DNA of 64,000 nucleotides from Candidatus Synoicihabitans palmerolidicus (GTDB taxonomy: Bacteria > Verrucomicrobiota > Verrucomicrobiia > Opitutales > Opitutaceae). Positions 9,232 through 18,445 of the stretch are shown piece after piece. Below the pieces are notes generated by a model. The model was not told the origin of the DNA. It did no database searches and saw only the letters and a list, made by a program, of their open reading frames with translations. The translations under genes and the position numbers were made by a program. Location of the stretch: the NCBI GenBank assembly GCA_020809425.1, contig JAGGDC010000001.1, positions 1,935,001 to 1,999,000 on the forward strand, written 5' to 3'. The first letter of the stretch is position 1. Every line of letters begins with the position of its first letter.

Positions 9232-9999
9232 TCAACTAATGAACTTCGTGATGTCCGGCACTTCTTTCACCCGCCGCCCACTGGAATGACGTGCGAGATA
9301 AATATCCACGTCCTCCACCAATTCGTCACCCAAATCATCCTCGGCATCATCCTGCAGAATAATCTCCGTATCGCTGTCCACCAGCGCTGCCCACGCATCC
9401 TCCTCTTCATCGAACCAATGCGACATGCGACAGGCCTGCAAATCCAACACCAACGCCGGATTATGCACTTTCCCTTTCTTCACCATCTCCACGAGGCAGG
9501 GCATGCACTTTTTCACAAATCGCGTCTTCAGATCGGAGATCCACTTGTTCGCCACTCCATCGCGACGGTTAAGCAGCATGATATCCGAAAAATATACACA
9601 AGCGTCATACCACGCCAATAACTGATCATGCTGCGCTACGAGCTGACAATACAACACGCTGATCACGCGTCCCAGTTCCACCTCTTGCGCCTTCATCCAA
9701 GGTTTAAACGCCTCGATTTGGTCCACCTGACTAGCGCGCCCATCACTGATGAAAAATCCCACCGTCGCCTCGTCCGGCCACGAGGCCTCGATTTCATTAT
9801 CTTTGTTTTCTGACCACTGCCAGCGCACCACCTGACCTAAACGGCCCTCTGTGGCATCTTCGGGCTCCGCCGCCGCCACAAACACTACGGTCTTATCTTC
9901 CGAGGAGAGGCCGCCCTCGATCAAATCGGCCACGATTTCCCGACGCCCCCCTCCGGGCACGCCCAAGATAAGATACACAATCGGTTTTTCGTCACTCAT
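9232..9999 (-). CDS. Conserved hypothetical protein with a P-loop-like N-terminus
   Basis: I do not recognise a named family. The 255-residue protein begins [21 protein letters not shown], a glycine-rich loop after a beta strand. It resembles a Walker A or CobW-type nucleotide site but lacks the lysine-serine/threonine pair. The middle contains [21 protein letters not shown] and a cysteine pair in [10 protein letters not shown]. The C-terminus is acidic ([16 protein letters not shown]). No signal peptide or membrane segment is visible. The start overlaps the aroC stop by 4 bases (ATGA), so translation is coupled to aroC. Confidence 0.75.
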   Translation of the reverse strand: MSDEKPIVYLILGVPGGGRREIVADLIEGGLSSEDKTVVFVAAAEPEDATEGRLGQVVRWQWSENKDNEIEASWPDEATVGFFISDGRASQVDQIEAFKPWMKAQEVELGRVISVLYCQLVAQHDQLLAWYDACVYFSDIMLLNRRDGVANKWISDLKTRFVKKCMPCLVEMVKKGKVHNPALVLDLQACRMSHWFDEEEDAWAALVDSDTEIILQDDAEDDLGDELVEDVDIYLARHSSGRRVKEVPDITKFIS

Positions 10000-11111
10000 G
10001 AATCGGCGGAGTCAAACGTCTGCGTTTGCGCCGTATGACGCATCCAATGATCAACCAGCACCAACGCGGTCATCGCCTCCACTATCGAAACCGCCCGCGG
10101 CACCACACAGGGGTCGTGTCGCCCCTTGCCCATCAACTGCGTCGATTGGGCTGCCTTATCAACCGTCTCCTGCATCTGCAGGATCGTCGCCGTCGGTTTG
10201 AACGCTACGCGGAACACCAGCTCCTCACCATTGCTGATCCCCCCTTGCACGCCTCCCGAACGATTGCTCTTCGTGCGCACCTCGCCTTCACGGTTTTCAA
10301 ACAAATCGTTGTGCTCGCTGCCTTTCAGCAAGGTGCCCTCGAATCCGCTCCCGACTTCAAATCCCTTGGTCGCCGGCAACGATAGCATCGCCTTCGCCAA
10401 ATCCGCCTCAAGCCGATCAAACACGGGTTCTCCCAACCCCGCCGGTAGTCCTCGCACCCGACACTCAAGCACGCCCCCAACCGAATCGCCCTTGGCTCGC
10501 ACCGCCTTGATTCGCTCGATCATGGCCTGCGCCGTTTCGACGTGCGGACATCGCACTGGGGTGGATTCCACCGCTTCGATTGTCGGGAACTCAGTCAACG
10601 CCTCCGCCGGCAGCGCCACATCGTGAATCCGAGTAATAAACGCCCGCACGTCCACTGCCCCCGCCGGTCCCGCCGTCGAGAGCAGCTTCTTGGCCAACGC
10701 TCCCGCCGCTACCCGACCGATCGTTTCCCGGGCCGAACTCCGTCCCCCACCTCGGTGATCCCGCAACCCATATTTGCTCTGATACGTAAAATCGGCATGC
10801 GAGGGTCGGAATTTGTCCCTCATCTCATCATAAGCTCCCGAACGATGATCCGCATTGCGCACCAGCAACGATATCGGCGTCCCCGTCGTACGGCCTTCAA
10901 ATACGCCGGACAAGATCTCCACCCGATCCGCTTCTTTTCGCGGCGTCACGATGTCGCTCTGCCCTGGTCGGCGACGGTCCAACTCAAGCTGAATCTCCTC
11001 CGCCGTAATGGGCAGACACGGCGGACACCCATCGATAACAACACCGACCGCGGCTCCGTGACTCTCCCCCCATGTGGAGATCTGAAATATTTTCCCGAAC
11101 ACATTGGGCAT
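9996..11111 (-). CDS. aroC: Chorismate synthase
   Basis: AroC makes chorismate from 5-enolpyruvylshikimate 3-phosphate, the last step of the shikimate pathway, using reduced FMN. The sequence shows all family signatures: GESHG after the start [43 protein letters not shown], the FMN/substrate motif [18 protein letters not shown], and ESTPVRCPH. The start at 11111 was chosen because MPNVFGK is the normal beginning of the protein. The 371-residue length is usual. It is followed by a translationally coupled hypothetical gene. Confidence 0.96.
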   Translation of the reverse strand: MPNVFGKIFQISTWGESHGAAVGVVIDGCPPCLPITAEEIQLELDRRRPGQSDIVTPRKEADRVEILSGVFEGRTTGTPISLLVRNADHRSGAYDEMRDKFRPSHADFTYQSKYGLRDHRGGGRSSARETIGRVAAGALAKKLLSTAGPAGAVDVRAFITRIHDVALPAEALTEFPTIEAVESTPVRCPHVETAQAMIERIKAVRAKGDSVGGVLECRVRGLPAGLGEPVFDRLEADLAKAMLSLPATKGFEVGSGFEGTLLKGSEHNDLFENREGEVRTKSNRSGGVQGGISNGEELVFRVAFKPTATILQMQETVDKAAQSTQLMGKGRHDPCVVPRAVSIVEAMTALVLVDHWMRHTAQTQTFDSADS

Positions 11112-11440
11112 ACTCTCGCGAAGCTGTCTCCCCTCCCCCCCGTCTCGCAAGTGTCAAAATACCGCAACTTTCTCCTTTCTCGTGCGTCTCTCTATCGTTC
11201 CCAACTCCATATCACGGTTTACAAGCCCTTCTCGATAACCTCTCATTCTCATTCCTTTCGGCAATTTCCGCCGCCCCTTTCCCGAATCCGTCGTATGCGT
11301 TTTCCTCTTCTCCACCTAGGTGCCAGGTGCCTTAATCTCCATGTTTCCTTGTTGTCGCGCCTCACACGCACGCCCGAGAGACCCTGAGCACCACTCCTTC
11401 TCTCCCCGCCGGTCCATCGCTCACGCCTCTCACCAATGAT
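11112..11440. other. Region between aroC and secretin; broken 5' end of the secretin
   Basis: An ATG at 11295 opens a frame reading MRFPLLHLGARCLNLHVSLLS, a possible signal sequence for the secretin, which ends at 11387. The secretin frame itself is open from 11336 (preceded by TAA) but has no ATG before the GTG at 11441. A frameshift between the two near 11375 would give one continuous precursor. No other gene is seen. Confidence 0.4.
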
Positions 11441-13332
11441 GTGATCGCCGAAGGCATCAATATCCCCGAAGGCCCCATCGATTCCGCCCTCGGACTATTG
11501 GAGATCTTCACCGGTCGCACCGTGCTGAGAGCGTCCAACCTGCCCCAGACGCCATTCTCCTTGGTCATCAAACAGCCCGTCACGCCTTCCGAGGCACTGC
11601 TCGCCATCGAGACAACTCTGACCATGAACAACATCGCCGTGGCTCCTCTCGGCGAGCGATTCATCAAAGTCGTCCCACTAGGCTCCGCTCGCATCGAGTC
11701 ACCTCAACTCATCGAGGGTACCACCCTCCCCATGGCACCCAGCGGACGCATCGCCACCAAACTCTTCAGCTTCGAATTTGTTCGCGTCGAACAATTCGCC
11801 TCCAAGATCGCCAATCTGCTCAACCCACAGCTCGGCGGTGCCATGCCGTTCGAACAGGCCAACGCCCTGCTCGTCACCGACGCCATTGGCACCCTGCAAC
11901 GCGTCGAGGTCCTCGTAAATCAACTCGATCAACCCAATCTATCCTCCCTCGAACCCAAATTTCACCCACTCGCCTATCCCAAGGCCTCCGACCTCGCTAA
12001 CAAAATTCGCAATATTCTCCAAGGTCCCGCTCAACAACAAATGGGCGCCGGAACCACCTTTAACGCCGATGATACCACTAACCAATTAATCATCATCAGC
12101 CACCCGGGATTTCACGACTTTTTCGACCGTCTCGTCGGTAAACTCGACGTCCGCTCCAACCCCAACACACGCAACGAGGCCATACCGCTCAAACACGCCC
12201 AAGCCTCCGAAGTTGCCACCCTTGTGACCCAACTCGTCTCGGGCCAAAATCAAGCCACCGCGCGGGCCGAGGCCGAAGGCGGTGCTCGCCGCCCCAACGC
12301 AAACCAAGCCACTCCAATGGCGAACAACGTCACCGCTGTTGCCGCTGCCCAATCCGGCGTCTCCACCTTCGTAACCGTGCTCGCCGAGGAACGCAGCAAC
12401 GCTGTCGTCGTCACGGGCACCGTCGAGGACATCCGCCTCATCAAGGAACTCGTCGGAAAGATCGACGTGCTACTCGCCCAAGTCCGGGTCGAGGTCGTCA
12501 TCGCCGAGGTCACCCTCACGGACAATAATTCGAGCGGCATCAGTCAGCTCAACATGGTTATAGATAATGGAAAATTGGTCGAATTTAACACTCAAGTCAT
12601 CGGCGCCACGATTAGTGGCGTCGGCGATCTGGCGGGGGATACCACCACCGACGTGGCCGCCGCTCTCGCCTGCGGTTTTGCTACGTTCGACGGCTTTGAC
12701 CCACCAGCATCATCGCCCTGGGCAACGGCAATGATAATAAAAAAATTCAGGCTCACATCCTTTCGGTTCCCGCCATCGTCACGACCCACAATAAGCCAGC
12801 CTCCGTTTTTGTCGGTCAGGACATTCCCACTATAAGCAGCTACCTAAACGACTCCACTACAAACACCGTATCGGCAGGTTATCGCAGCACCATTTCCAAC
12901 CGGGAAGTGGGTATCACACTGCAAGTCACGCCACTCAGCGATGCCAACGGTTCGGTCCAAATGGAAATCACGCAGGAAGTCTCCAGCCAAGTCGGCAACG
13001 TATCGGTCGACGGCAATGACCAACCGATCATCGGTAAGCGCAAAGCCGAGTCCTTCGTCACCGTCAACTCAGGCGAGATCATCGTCCTCGGTGGCCTCCA
13101 ACAAGAGACCGTAAATCGAAATAGAAATCGTTTCGGCCCCATTCCGTTCCTTAGTGATTTACTGGGCTCACGCTCGAAAAACATTCAACGCACAGACCTG
13201 ATTTTCTTTCTACGACCCAACGTTTTGACCAACACCGAAGCCGGCAACGCTTCAGCCTTAGAGCGATTGAAGGATTCGATGATCGGCAAAGATGCCGAGA
13301 GTGCGCTCAAAGGCGAATCGATTTTAAATTAG
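11441..13332 (+). pseudogene. Type II secretion-like secretin (GspD family), frameshifted
   Basis: The reading frame contains repeated GspD N-domains: LFSFEFVRVEQFASKIANLL with LLVTDAIGTLQRVEVLVNQL, then FHPLAYPKASDLANKIRNIL, then EAIPLKHAQASEVATLV with NAVVVTGTVEDIRLIKELV. The beta-barrel domain begins at VRVEVVIAEVTLTDN. A frameshift near 12690-12710 moves the rest into another frame, where the secretin signature survives (AGYRSTISNREVGITLQVTP, SGEIIVLGGLQQE, FGPIPFLSDLL, RTDLIFFLRPNVL). The native protein would form an outer-membrane export channel. No other secretion gene is nearby. The stop codon is completed by the first base of ISx copy 2, so the last residues may have been altered. 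Confidence 0.8.
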
Positions 13333-13872
13333 AGCGTGTCCCACAAGCGCAAGATTTTGGCGATGAGGAGGTAGCGTAAAAATAAAGAGGCCGAAACCGG
13401 GAGGATTTCCTGGTTTCGGCACAAAAACGGCGTGTGTAATTTGGTGTGAACAATACTATCGAAGCCGTCGCCCCGGAAGTTGCCCTGCAAACCTGGCTGC
13501 GTCCAGACCTGACTCCGGTCGGACCCAACAAAGATTACGCCGCGTTTCGCGATCAACTGGCGGGGCTCGACCAGTTGCTGGCCAACAATCACTTGGAAGA
13601 GATGGCCGTGGACTTTGCCCGGGAAAACTGGCGGGGCGACGACGTGGCCGGGTTGCCGCGACACCTGCAGTTCGCGCGCAAGGCGCGGCGGGTGCAGGTA
13701 TTGCGCATGATGCTCGGAAACATCAGCTTGCGTAAACTTTCCCGGAGCATCGCCTCCAGCGATCTGTTGGCCGACTTTTGCGGAGCGCGCCGGATCGACG
13801 GCATCAAGGGGGTCTCCCAAAGCGTGCTGGAGCGTGCGTCCAAATGCTTCACCGCCGGGTAGGTGCGCTGGA
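13332..13872 (+). mobile_element. ISx copy 2, left part only
   Basis: The left inverted repeat GAGCGTGTCCCA starts at 13332, and the sequence follows ISx for about 540 bases before switching to a sugar-transferase gene near 13870. The right two thirds of the element are gone. The transposase fragment starts at the GTG at 13446 and runs in frame through GVSQSVLERASKCFTAG, without the AAAG duplication seen in copies 1, 3 and 4. It ends at a TAG (13860-13862) that replaces a CAG of other copies. Confidence 0.88.
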
Positions 13873-14104
13873 TGAGGTGGTGCAAGACTACGAGAAGGAC
13901 ATCCCGTGCTACCATTTTCGGCATCTGGTCAAACCCGGTATTACTAGCTGGGCTCAAATCAATTACCCCTACGGAGCAAACATCGACGATACGTTGCGGA
14001 AGCTCGAATACGACCTCTACTACATTCGCCACTTCTCCTTTGTCATGGATGCCGCGATCATATTGCGAACTATTCACATCATGTTCTTCGGCAAAGGCCG
14101 TTAG
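13871..14104 (+). pseudogene. Exopolysaccharide sugar transferase (polyprenyl-phosphate), C-terminal remnant
   Basis: Fused to the truncated ISx is the last 77 residues of a bacterial sugar transferase of the WbaP/EpsB type, which loads the first sugar-phosphate onto undecaprenyl phosphate at the inner membrane. Diagnostic parts are YHFRHLVKPGITSWAQINYP, YGANIDDTLRKLEYDLYYI and the terminal IILRTIHIMFFGKGR. The whole N-terminal and catalytic part is absent, so the gene is dead. In exosortase-bearing bacteria such a transferase often neighbours the exosortase gene, and a truncated exosortase lies 14 kb away at 27986. Confidence 0.85.
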
Positions 14105-14126
14105 TCTCCCTCCCCTCCTAAATTCA

Positions 14127-15518
14127 ATGTCTGAGTCGTTTGATTTCATCGCCATCGGTGGAGGTTCCGCCGGATTAAACGCTGCCCGGGTGGCCGCCGA
14201 TTTAGGTAAATCGGTCGCCAGCGTCGACGGTGCTGAAGAGCTCGGAGGTCTCTGTATTCTCAAGGGCTGCATGCCTTCAAAGACCTTACTCTATGCGACA
14301 GATGTGCTCCATCTCGCACAACACGGTCGCACCTTTAGATTAAACATCCCCTCTGCGTCAGTGGACATAAAACGACTGCACGCTCGCAAGCGTACGATCA
14401 TCGGGGAATTTGCAGACTACCGAAACAAGGCCATGAATTCAGATCGGTATCGCGTATTCCGAAGCCACGCCCAGTTTTTGGATCCTCATCGCATTCAGCT
14501 CGATGCCGGCACAGTGCTCACCGGTAAGAAATTTATCACCGGCACCGGTTCACGAGTAGCGGTCCCTCCGGTCCCAGGTCTCGCCGAAACCCCGTTTTGG
14601 ACCAGCAATGACGTTCTGGACCTGGATTTCGTTCCCGCCAGCGTGATTGTGCTGGGAGGAGGTATCGTCGCTTGCGAACTCAGCCAATTCCTTCGTCGCA
14701 TCGGGTCGCGTGTGGTCTTGATTCAACGCAGTGCTCACATTCTTCGCGAGCATTCCCCGGCCACATCCGCCGTGGTACAACAAGCCTTTCGTGATGATGG
14801 CATTGACCTCCATACCGACACAAAAGTGGAGTCCATCCGTCATGGTAAGAATGGAGTCACGGTCATGTTCCTCAGTAGCGGCAAACGAATTGTAAAACGC
14901 GCCCAGTATCTTTTCAACGCATTGGGACGGACTCCCCACACGTCCGGCCTGGCTCTAGAAAAGGCCAAGGTTGACCTCACGCCAGCGGGCCGAATCAAAA
15001 CCAATCGGTGGCAACAAACCTCTCAAAAACATATCTATGCTGGCGGCGATGTGTGTGGTCCCCATGACATCGTGCATCTGGCAGTGGCCCAAGGAGCACT
15101 TGCGGCCAAGCATGCCTTTGGCGAGAAACCCGCTCGTCCACTCGATCGCAGACTCCTCCTCAACGTTGTTTTCACGGATCCACCGATGGCTTCGATCGGT
15201 TATCAGGAAAGCGAACTCACTCGTGATGGGGTACCATTTATCGTCGCGAGCTACCCATTCGACGACCACGGTAAGTCCATTCTCATGGAGGCCAAGCGCG
15301 GTTACGTAAAGGTGATCGCCGCCCCCTCGAAGGGGCTAATTCTCGGCGCTGAAATAGTCGGTCCACAAGCCGGTGAATTGATCCATTGCTTCAGTGGACC
15401 GATGGCCATGAAAGCCACGATTTTTGATGTGCTCCGAGCCCCATGGTATCATCCAACTTTAGCTGAAATCATCGCTTATCCGTTGGAGGAGCTTGCCGAA
15501 CAAATTTTTGCTCAATGA
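14127..15518 (+). CDS. Pyridine nucleotide-disulfide oxidoreductase (dihydrolipoamide dehydrogenase-like)
   Basis: The 463-residue flavoprotein begins with an FAD-binding GGGSAG motif (residues 11-16). It has the redox-active pair Cys43/Cys48 in GGLCILKGCMPSK, an NAD(P)-binding VIVLGGGIVACE segment, a second FAD contact YAGGDVCG, and a C-terminal dimerisation domain with the catalytic HPTLAE motif. This organisation fits dihydrolipoamide dehydrogenase, mercuric reductase or soluble transhydrogenase. No 2-oxoacid dehydrogenase or mer genes are adjacent, so the substrate is uncertain. The ATG at 14127 is the natural N-terminus and follows the sugar-transferase remnant by 22 bases. Confidence 0.88.
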   Translation: MSESFDFIAIGGGSAGLNAARVAADLGKSVASVDGAEELGGLCILKGCMPSKTLLYATDVLHLAQHGRTFRLNIPSASVDIKRLHARKRTIIGEFADYRNKAMNSDRYRVFRSHAQFLDPHRIQLDAGTVLTGKKFITGTGSRVAVPPVPGLAETPFWTSNDVLDLDFVPASVIVLGGGIVACELSQFLRRIGSRVVLIQRSAHILREHSPATSAVVQQAFRDDGIDLHTDTKVESIRHGKNGVTVMFLSSGKRIVKRAQYLFNALGRTPHTSGLALEKAKVDLTPAGRIKTNRWQQTSQKHIYAGGDVCGPHDIVHLAVAQGALAAKHAFGEKPARPLDRRLLLNVVFTDPPMASIGYQESELTRDGVPFIVASYPFDDHGKSILMEAKRGYVKVIAAPSKGLILGAEIVGPQAGELIHCFSGPMAMKATIFDVLRAPWYHPTLAEIIAYPLEELAEQIFAQ

Positions 15519-15894
15519 GCCGTATGGTGAAAGGTGCTATCCATTATCAGGGATAAGGTACCTCCATTCCCCAGCCTGCCACTCATGTGGAAGCAGGAGT
15601 GGCGCCGGAGGCGAAATGACCATTGTATCCTTTGATTGAATACGTTACCGAAAATTGGATCCGAAGCCGCTGAGTCCAACTACACCCAGCCTGTCGTGTC
15701 TACCGTGCTGGTCGAAAACGAAAAATCCGTCTCGACGTTTGTCCAAGTTGATGTCGAGGGACTTGGGCAGTCGTGGACTGCGTGCCGCCCTTGGCTTTAA
15801 TCTTGGCAGAAACTCAATGGGATTTGTCGAACTGGGATTGGTCGAACCGATTGCGACTTGATCGCATGCGACGTGAACATTTTTCCGCCGCAAA
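15519..15894. other. Intergenic region, no gene recognised
   Basis: This 376-base stretch lies between convergent genes. Short open frames exist on both strands but none has a family-like composition or a ribosome site. Part of it may be decayed coding sequence, but I could not identify a parent. Confidence 0.5.
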
Positions 15895-16617
15895 TTAACT
15901 GATCGTCAACAAGTCCGCCAAATCCACTCGCTTTTCATACAACGCTTTCCCCACGATGACGCCGCTCAAATTTGAGCGGCGTTTTTCGATTTCGGCCAAA
16001 GCAACCACATCTTCTCGGCGACTGACACCGCCACTGGCGATGAGCGATGCCTTTACCGACGATGCCATTTCTTCCTGCGCGATCAAGTTCGGTCCCGTCA
16101 ACATGCCGTCGGTTCCGATGTCTGTGTAGATGATCGTCGCCACGCCCAGGGCATCCATTCTTTGCGCCAACTCAATCGCTCCCGTGCCGGTTGTATCAAC
16201 CCACCCTTTCACTGCGACTTGGCCGTTCTTGGCGTCAATTCCTACGGCGATCTTGTCTCCGTAGGCCTGAACTAATTCGGTCACGAAATCGGCACTTTCG
16301 GCGGCCCGTGTCCCGATGACCACTCTGGCCACGCCGATCGACAAAGCCCGATCCACGATCGCTCGATCCCGCATCCCTCCGCCCAATTCCACTTTAAGGC
16401 CAGTTGCCACGATCTTTTCCACGTGCGCCAAATTTTGAGGAGTCCCTGCAAACGCGCCGTCCAAATCCACAACGTGAACCCAAGGACTTCCCGTTGCCTT
16501 AAATTCGGCGGCCACGTCCACCGGATTAGCCGCGTAAACCGTTTCTTGGTCCGCGCGCCCTTGCTGAAGCCGCACCGCACGGCCTCCTTTGATATCAATT
16601 GCAGGATAGATCGTCAT
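15895..16617 (-). CDS. hisA: HisA, phosphoribosylformimino-5-aminoimidazole carboxamide ribotide isomerase
   Basis: HisA catalyses the Amadori rearrangement of ProFAR to PRFAR in histidine biosynthesis. The 240-residue TIM barrel starts MTIYPAIDIKGGRAVRLQQG, with the catalytic aspartate in AIDIKGG. The second catalytic aspartate lies in IIYTDIGTDGM. Phosphate-binding loops are seen as VELGGGMRD, VVIGTRA and LIASGGVS, and the end is GVIVGKALYE. Length is normal. No other his genes are in the window, so the pathway is dispersed. Confidence 0.95.
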   Translation of the reverse strand: MTIYPAIDIKGGRAVRLQQGRADQETVYAANPVDVAAEFKATGSPWVHVVDLDGAFAGTPQNLAHVEKIVATGLKVELGGGMRDRAIVDRALSIGVARVVIGTRAAESADFVTELVQAYGDKIAVGIDAKNGQVAVKGWVDTTGTGAIELAQRMDALGVATIIYTDIGTDGMLTGPNLIAQEEMASSVKASLIASGGVSRREDVVALAEIEKRRSNLSGVIVGKALYEKRVDLADLLTIS

Positions 16618-16686
16618 ACTGGTTCAAAAAGGGATTCCAGATCGGCGATTCCGAATCCACGCTTCAAGAAAAGCAACGGTTCAATC

Positions 16687-17745
16687 ATGGCTAAATCTTC
16701 CTATACTCCGCCTCAGTTTCTTACTGACCTCCTCGCCGCACGCTCCCCTTCCGGAGACGAATTCGAAACCCAAGCGGTCTTCGACCAGTATGTAGGCCCC
16801 GCCGCCGACATCTACCGGAAAGATGCGCTCGGCAATCGACTCGCGACCCTAAACCCTGAGGGAGACCCCGTCCTGATGTTGGCCGAGCACCTCGACGAAC
16901 TTGGTCTGATCATCACGTATGTGAACGAACAAGGCTTCCTTTATTTCAACACCATCGGTGGACATGACAAAATCATGATCCCTGGCCATCGGGTGATTAT
17001 TCGCACCACCGCTGGTTCGATTAAAGGGATCACCGGAAAGCGAGCGATTCACCTCATGAATCCTGAGGATTGTAAACGGGTCCCTGAAATTCACGAAATG
17101 TGGATCGACATAGGAGCTAAATCCAAATCCGACGCCCTCCAGCGCGTCAGCATCGGAGATACCGCCACGTATGATCACGAATTCGAACTCCTTCATGGCA
17201 CCATCGGCACCGCACGTGCCTTCGACAACAAAGCAGGAGCTTACATCGTGGGTGAAACAATAATACGTCTTGCTCGGGCCAAGAAAAAGCCCGCTGCGCA
17301 GGTCGTTGCCGTAGGCACTGCCCAGGAAGAAATCGGCGTTCGTGGTGCCACCACTTCAAGCTATGCAATCGATCCCCACATCGCAATTGCCGTGGATGTT
17401 GGTCACGCGACTGAATCATCCTGATTGCGACAACCGCAAATACGGGGAAACCAAACTCGGCGGCGGGCCAATCATCTGCCGCGGTCCGAATATCAACCCG
17501 TTGGTCTTTCAACGTCTGCTCGACGCCGCCCCAAAATCAACTATCAGCTTGGGGCCGACCCTCACCCCACCGGCACAGATGCGCGCGCCATTCAAATGGC
17601 TCGCGGCGGCATGCAACCGGACTCATCAGTGTGCTGCTCCGCTACATGCACACACCGAGTGAGATGGGGGATCACAAAGATATCGAAGCTTCGGTCAAAC
17701 TTCTCGTCGAATTCGCCAAAGCGCTCAAACCTGGCGATTACTTAG
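16687..17745 (+). pseudogene. M42 family aminopeptidase (FrvX/glutamyl aminopeptidase type), frameshifted
   Basis: The gene starts at the ATG at 16687 (MAKSSYTPPQFLTDLLAARS) and shows M42 metallopeptidase features: LAARSPSGDEFE, MLAEHLDELGLI with the first zinc histidine, ARAFDNKAG with the bridging aspartate, GTAQEEIGVRGA with the catalytic glutamates, and AVDVGHAT. The frame is lost near 17415, continues in a second frame (CDNRKYGETKLGGGPIICRG), shifts near 17535 (INYQLGADPHPTGTDARAIQ), and shifts again near 17620 (LLRYMHTPSEMGDHKDIEAS). Three frame changes, plus a palindromic mini-element at the 3' end, argue that it is no longer functional. Confidence 0.85.
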
Positions 17746-17892
17746 TAGCGTGTCCCACAAGCGCAAGAGGTTGGCTATGAATAGGTATCGTAAAAATAAA
17801 GAGGCCGAAACCGGGAGGATTTCCTGGTTTCGGCCTCTTTATTTTTACGCTACCTCCTCTTCTCCAACCTCTTGCGCTTGTTGGACACGCTC
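17746..17892. mobile_element. 147-bp palindromic mini-element derived from the ISx left end
   Basis: The left half is the ISx left end, including the terminal repeat and the AAAAATAAAGAGGCCGAAACC segment. The right half is the same sequence inverted, so the element folds back on itself around the loop GGGAGGATTTCCT and both ends carry the ISx terminal repeat. It is flanked by near-identical 7-bp sequences, TACTTAG at 17739-17745 and TACTTGG at 17893-17899. This matches the 7-bp target duplication length seen for ISx copy 5. It carries no gene and behaves like a MITE. Confidence 0.85.
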
Positions 17893-17968
17893 TACTTGGG
17901 TTGCCTCCCAATGGGTAGTGCGGGACCGCTTGCCCTAAGCCGGATCCCCTCTCACTTTGCCCTAATCT

Positions 17969-18445
17969 ATGCAAGCCGACGTCATTGAAGTTTCTGTCCG
18001 CGGAATAATACCCACCGCCAACGGGTGTGCCGTATTTCTAGGCGATCAAAACAAGACGTTCGTCATTTACGTCGATCACTCCGTGGGCAACGCCATCCAA
18101 ATGACCCTTGATGGCATCCGCAAAGAACGTCCCTTCACCCACGATTTGATCGGTCAGATCTTTCTGGGCCTCGGCGTCGAAATGCAGCACGTCGTCATCA
18201 ATGACGTCAACGAAGGCACCTTCTATGCCCGCATCCTTCTGCGGATGGAAAACGAGATCGGCAAAAAAATCATCGAAGTCGACGCTCGCCCTAGCGATTC
18301 CACCGTGCTCGCTCTGCAGCACCAACGTCCCATCTATGTGGCGCGTTCCGTTTACGATTCAGTCGAGGATATGACCGAGATTCTTGAGCGTGTGCTCAAA
18401 CAACGCACCGAGGAAAGTTCCAGGGATGATGACAAGGTCGACTGA
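17969..18445 (+). CDS. Bifunctional nuclease family protein (DUF151)
   Basis: This 158-residue protein matches the DUF151 bifunctional nuclease family. It has the typical N-terminal VRGIIPTANGCAVFLGDQN, the HDLIGQIFLGLG segment and the family motif VDARPSDSTVLAL. The C-terminal helix is highly charged (RVLKQRTEESSRDDDK). Members have reported nuclease activity in plants and bacteria, but the cellular role is unclear. The gene overlaps the start of the downstream tRNA-dihydrouridine synthase gene by 20 bases, so the two are probably co-translated. Confidence 0.9.
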   Translation: MQADVIEVSVRGIIPTANGCAVFLGDQNKTFVIYVDHSVGNAIQMTLDGIRKERPFTHDLIGQIFLGLGVEMQHVVINDVNEGTFYARILLRMENEIGKKIIEVDARPSDSTVLALQHQRPIYVARSVYDSVEDMTEILERVLKQRTEESSRDDDKVD

